This document shows, in pieces, positions 22,682 to 25,031 of a stretch of DNA of 25,031 nucleotides (positions within the stretch are counted from its first letter, which is position 1; each line of letters opens with the position of its first letter). The notes beneath the pieces are model-generated. The model searched no databases. It was not told where the DNA came from and saw nothing but the letters and a program-made list of their open reading frames with translations. The stretch covers positions 1-25,031 of the forward strand of contig JAPPEF010000328.1 of the NCBI GenBank assembly GCA_028875335.1. The letters are read 5' to 3'. This DNA comes from Gemmatimonadota bacterium (GTDB lineage Bacteria > Latescibacterota > UBA2968 > UBA8231). Made by a program: the position numbers and the translations under genes.

Positions 22682-23056
22682 TTATTTTACGTCGATCTCT
22701 TCCAGCCGCGAGAGGCGCTCATCCATATTGTCGAGGAAGGGCTTAGGGTCGTCGATGAACAGCAGGGGAGAGCGCAGCCGACGGCTATGAATATGGTGGT
22801 GCCGCTCCAAGGTCTTGAGGCTCTTTTCCAATTCTCGGAGGGCCTGATGCATCTCAAAGTGAAGTCGCCTAGGACGGCGTACCCGCAGGGCCGGCCGACC
22901 GGTGCACTTGTAGAGCTGGCGCAGCCGGTCGGCTAGTTGCTCCAGCCGTTCACGATTCTTTTCTTCGATCCCTCCGCAATACAGGGCTATGAATATGGCT
23001 AAAGAGAAGGCTATGAATATGGCTAAAAAATACCAGCTAAGATAGATTGGTTCCAT
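22682..23056 (-). CDS. Small membrane-anchored hypothetical protein
   Basis: 124 residues. One N-terminal membrane helix (YFLAIFIAFSLAIFIALYC, residues 8-26) is followed by a charged, partly coiled-coil soluble part (EEKNRERLEQLADRLRQLYK, then HFEMHQALRELEKSLKTLERHHH) facing the cytoplasm or periplasm. I recognise no family. The helix is encoded by a 24-nt tandem duplication. AGGAAG lies 6 nt before the ATG at 23056. Neighbours give no functional hint. Confidence 0.6.
   Translation of the reverse strand: MEPIYLSWYFLAIFIAFSLAIFIALYCGGIEEKNRERLEQLADRLRQLYKCTGRPALRVRRPRRLHFEMHQALRELEKSLKTLERHHHIHSRRLRSPLLFIDDPKPFLDNMDERLSRLEEIDVK
22985..23027. repeat. 24-nt tandem duplication inside the transmembrane helix of the small membrane protein
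   Basis: Two identical 19-nt blocks start at 22985 and 23009 (period 24 nt, 8 codons). On the minus strand they encode FLAIFIAF and SLAIFIAL, doubling the hydrophobic helix. A 14-nt match (GGCTATGAATATGG) also occurs at 22782-22795, in a different frame. Confidence 0.85.
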
Positions 23057-23155
23057 AACAACTTCCTAGGGTCAGGTCTCGTCCTTCCGTCGCAGCTACG
23101 GTACGCTATCCTTCTCCCCATTGCAAAGAGCACAGTGGAGGATCCGGCAGCGAAT

Positions 23156-23169
23156 CGCGAAGCTTCGCG
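23156..23169. other. Perfect 14-nt palindrome CGCGAAGCTTCGCG
   Basis: The 14 nt are fully self-complementary and lie in the gap between the small membrane gene and the GntR gene, about 30 nt before the GntR promoter. It may be a protein-binding dyad. A stem-loop terminator is less likely because no loop exists and the T-run (23184-23189) begins about 15 nt later. Confidence 0.5.
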
Positions 23170-23197
23170 TTGGGCGCTAGCAATTTTTTATAACAAT

Positions 23198-23222
23198 TAT
23201 ACTAATAAACTAGTACATTAGT
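23198..23222 (+). promoter_or_regulatory. Dyad operator overlapping a -10 element, upstream of gntR-like gene
   Basis: The 22 nt at 23201-23222 form a dyad: ACTAAT and ATTAGT outer arms around a central ACTAGT, with 18 of 22 positions symmetric. The -10-like TATACT (23198-23203) overlaps its left arm; no clear -35 is seen. The ATG of the GntR gene lies 4 nt after the dyad, so the mRNA leader would be very short and no SD is visible. This fits autorepression by the YtrA-like regulator. Confidence 0.5.
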
Positions 23223-23226
23223 TCAC

Positions 23227-23607
23227 ATGCAGGTTAGCATCAACTTGCGTGACCGCACTCCCATTTACATCCAACTGGAGCGGGGGTTGAGAGCGGCGAT
23301 TGCCGCAGGACGCCTCCGTGCTGGTGATCAGCTACCGACGGTTCGGCAACTCGCAGGCGACCTCCGCATCAATGCGAACACAGTCGCGCGCGTGTACAGC
23401 GAGCTCGAGCGCGCCGGCGTGCTCGAAACCCGGCGAGGGGTCGGCTCGTTCGTCAGCGCCACCCGGGCGCAGGCCCAGCCACGACGTGAACGCGACCGCC
23501 GCCTGAGCGCGTTCATTACGCGGCTGCTGGCCGATGCCGATACCGAGGGGTTTACCAGCGACGACATCCTAACGGCACTTCGCGCACATGTACAGGGAGG
23601 AACATAG
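23227..23607 (+). CDS. GntR family transcriptional regulator, YtrA-like
   Basis: 126 residues: a winged helix-turn-helix (about 10-78; PIYIQLERGLRAAIAAGRLRAGDQLPTVRQLA, INANTVARVYSELERAGVLETRRGVGSFV) and a short helical tail with no effector-binding domain. That short form is typical of the YtrA subfamily, which usually represses a following ABC transporter; here the downstream gene is instead a GAPDH, about 90 nt away, so the transporter is missing or elsewhere. A dyad operator overlaps its promoter. The stop is TAG. Confidence 0.85.
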   Translation: MQVSINLRDRTPIYIQLERGLRAAIAAGRLRAGDQLPTVRQLAGDLRINANTVARVYSELERAGVLETRRGVGSFVSATRAQAQPRRERDRRLSAFITRLLADADTEGFTSDDILTALRAHVQGGT

Positions 23608-23697
23608 GTACAGCAACTTATCGATCAGCGTTCGAACCCGTGGGGTCGGTCGAGATGCGAGATATCGGATGGGCTCCACAGAGAGGGAATTGAAGAG

Positions 23698-25031
23698 ATG
23701 ATCGACCAGAAGATGGAACGCTACTTTGCCGATTGGGCTAAGCGGGAGGAGGTCGCCGAGTCCATGGTCCCGCTCATCGGCAAACTCTATCGGGATTACG
23801 GCGTGGTCACCACGATCTACGGCCGCTCCCTGGTGCACAACTCCACGATTGACATCCTCAAGGCTCATCGCTTTGCTCGCCAGGTGATCAAGGACGAGCT
23901 CTGCATGTTTTCGAGCTTTGTGGTCCTCCAGGCCCTGTCCCGGCTGAACCTAGCCCCGACGCGGATAGATATCGGCAAGTTGACTACTAGGTTCCACAAA
24001 AGTAAAGCGAACGGGGATGTGGACGCTTTTGTGCGCCGGGAACTGGCTGAGATCAATGGTGGGAAGACGCTGCTAGACAAGCCGCAAGACGTGGTGCTCT
24101 ACGGCTTTGGCCGGGTCGGACGCATCTTGGCGCGGATCCTGATCGCGCGTAGCGGCGGGGGCGATAAGTGGCGGCTGCGGGCCGTGGTGGTGCGCACGGG
24201 CTCGGAGGGCGACCTAGTGAAACGGGCCAGTCTGCTGCGGCGAGACTCCATTCACGGCCCCTTCAAGGGGACCATCGTCATGGATCGGGAAGAAAACGCC
24301 ATCGTCGCCAATGGCAACATGATCCGCCTCCTCTACTCGGACACCCCGGAGGACGTGGATTACAGCGCCTACGGCATTGAAAACGCCATTGTGCTCGACA
24401 ACACCGGTGTCTGGCGGGACCGCGAGGGCCTCCAGCGCCACCTCCGAGCCCCAGGGATCGCCAAGGTCGTCTTGACCGCGCCCGGCAAGGGCGATGTCCC
24501 CAATATAGTCTACGGCATCAACAACGATTGCATTGTGGAGGAAGAACGGATTCTCTCCGCCGGCAGCTGTACTACCAATGCCATCGCGCCGGTGATCAAG
24601 GTCGTGCACGACCGCTACGGCATCGCCAGCGGCCACATCGAGACCTGCCATTCCTACACCAATGACCAGAATCTCATCGACAACTATCACAAGCACGAGC
24701 GGCGGGGGCGCGGGGCACCGCTAAACATGGTCATAACGGACACCGGGGCGGCCAGCGCCGTGGTCAAGGTCCTGCCGGAATTAAAAGACAGGCTCACGGC
24801 CAATGCCATTCGCGTACCCACCCCCAATGTCTCCCTCGCCATTTTGAATCTCAACCTAGAACGGGAAGTCGGCACAGAGGAAATCAACACCTACCTGCGG
24901 GATATCTCCCTCGATGTGCCCCTGGGGGGCCAGATCGATTACACGAGCTCGCCCGAGGTGGTATCGAGCGACTTCATCGGCAATGAGAGAGCCGGTATCG
25001 TCGACTCGGGAGCGACCATTACCCAGGGCAA
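23698..25031 (+). CDS. gap: Glyceraldehyde-3-phosphate dehydrogenase, long form (3' end cut by window edge)
   Basis: The frame is open from ATG 23698 to the right edge (about 444 residues seen). A helical N-terminal extension of about 130 residues precedes the classic NAD(P)-binding fold VVLYGFGRVGRILARI (136-142 = GFGRVGR). Catalytic Cys291 lies in SAGSCTTNAIAP, in place of the common SNASCTTN. Other family marks: VLDNTGVWRDREGL, VVLTAPGKGD, IVYGIN and ANAIRVPTPNVSLAIL. The enzyme oxidises glyceraldehyde 3-phosphate to 1,3-bisphosphoglycerate in glycolysis/gluconeogenesis. Long GAPDHs of this sort occur in Bacteroidota and related groups. A weak GAGAGG precedes the start. The GntR gene is upstream, but a regulatory link is not shown. 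Confidence 0.85.
   Translation, partial: MIDQKMERYFADWAKREEVAESMVPLIGKLYRDYGVVTTIYGRSLVHNSTIDILKAHRFARQVIKDELCMFSSFVVLQALSRLNLAPTRIDIGKLTTRFHKSKANGDVDAFVRRELAEINGGKTLLDKPQDVVLYGFGRVGRILARILIARSGGGDKWRLRAVVVRTGSEGDLVKRASLLRRDSIHGPFKGTIVMDREENAIVANGNMIRLLYSDTPEDVDYSAYGIENAIVLDNTGVWRDREGLQRHLRAPGIAKVVLTAPGKGDVPNIVYGINNDCIVEEERILSAGSCTTNAIAPVIKVVHDRYGIASGHIETCHSYTNDQNLIDNYHKHERRGRGAPLNMVITDTGAASAVVKVLPELKDRLTANAIRVPTPNVSLAILNLNLEREVGTEEINTYLRDISLDVPLGGQIDYTSSPEVVSSDFIGNERAGIVDSGATITQG

Noticed and set aside
23625..23645. TTCGAACCCG, T-loop-like motif of a tRNA
   Set aside because: No T-stem, acceptor or anticodon arms can be built around it.

Overview
The window looks like a fragment of an uncultured, fairly GC-rich bacterium. 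Two secreted proteins carry the 'YPNPFNP' FlgD/T9SS-type module that is common in the FCB group and neighbouring candidate phyla. Around them are a long-form GAPDH, ankyrin and YWTD repeat proteins, a mandelate-racemase-type enzyme, a UxuA-like enzyme and an SMP-30-like protein. This mix resembles Latescibacterota or Poribacteria-type genomes. That is an inference from gene style; there is no rRNA or marker gene to settle it.

Left part (1-5231): a minus-strand run reads uxuA-like sugar-acid dehydratase, an unrecognised conserved protein, then a half-length glnE, all tightly spaced. After a nested inverted repeat (906-987) comes an SMP-30/gluconolactonase-like secreted protein that runs off the left edge. 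A hot-dog thioesterase diverges from the uxuA-like gene.

Middle part (5325-11548) is accessory in character. It holds an AAA-ATPase/PD-(D/E)XK protein of the PF09820/PF08011 type and a secreted multidomain protein (T9SS-like module, dockerin-like repeats, six YWTD repeats encoded by near-identical DNA). The same reading frame continues, past one amber codon, into a ten-repeat ankyrin domain. Next come an AT-rich orphan gene and a DUF4258 / YgiT-type zinc-finger toxin-antitoxin-like pair.

Right part (11618-25031): a DUF455 ferritin-like + ATP-grasp fusion; a second inverted repeat; a clear sigma70-type promoter driving an enolase-superfamily gene and an acyltransferase-3 membrane protein that carries an ankyrin insert. 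A minus-strand group follows (SWIM zinc-finger protein, YbjT-like NAD(P)-binding protein, macro-domain protein). Then come a secreted beta-helix protein with a C-terminal YPNPFNP module, a small membrane protein, a YtrA-like GntR regulator with a dyad operator over its own promoter, and the start of a long GAPDH cut by the right edge.

The observations most worth following up are the amber-split YWTD-ankyrin gene, the DUF455-ATP-grasp fusion, the acyltransferase with an ankyrin insert, and the stand-alone N-terminal half of GlnE. I did not find a CRISPR array, an rRNA or tRNA gene, or an insertion sequence. No gene-free stretch exceeds 300 bases.
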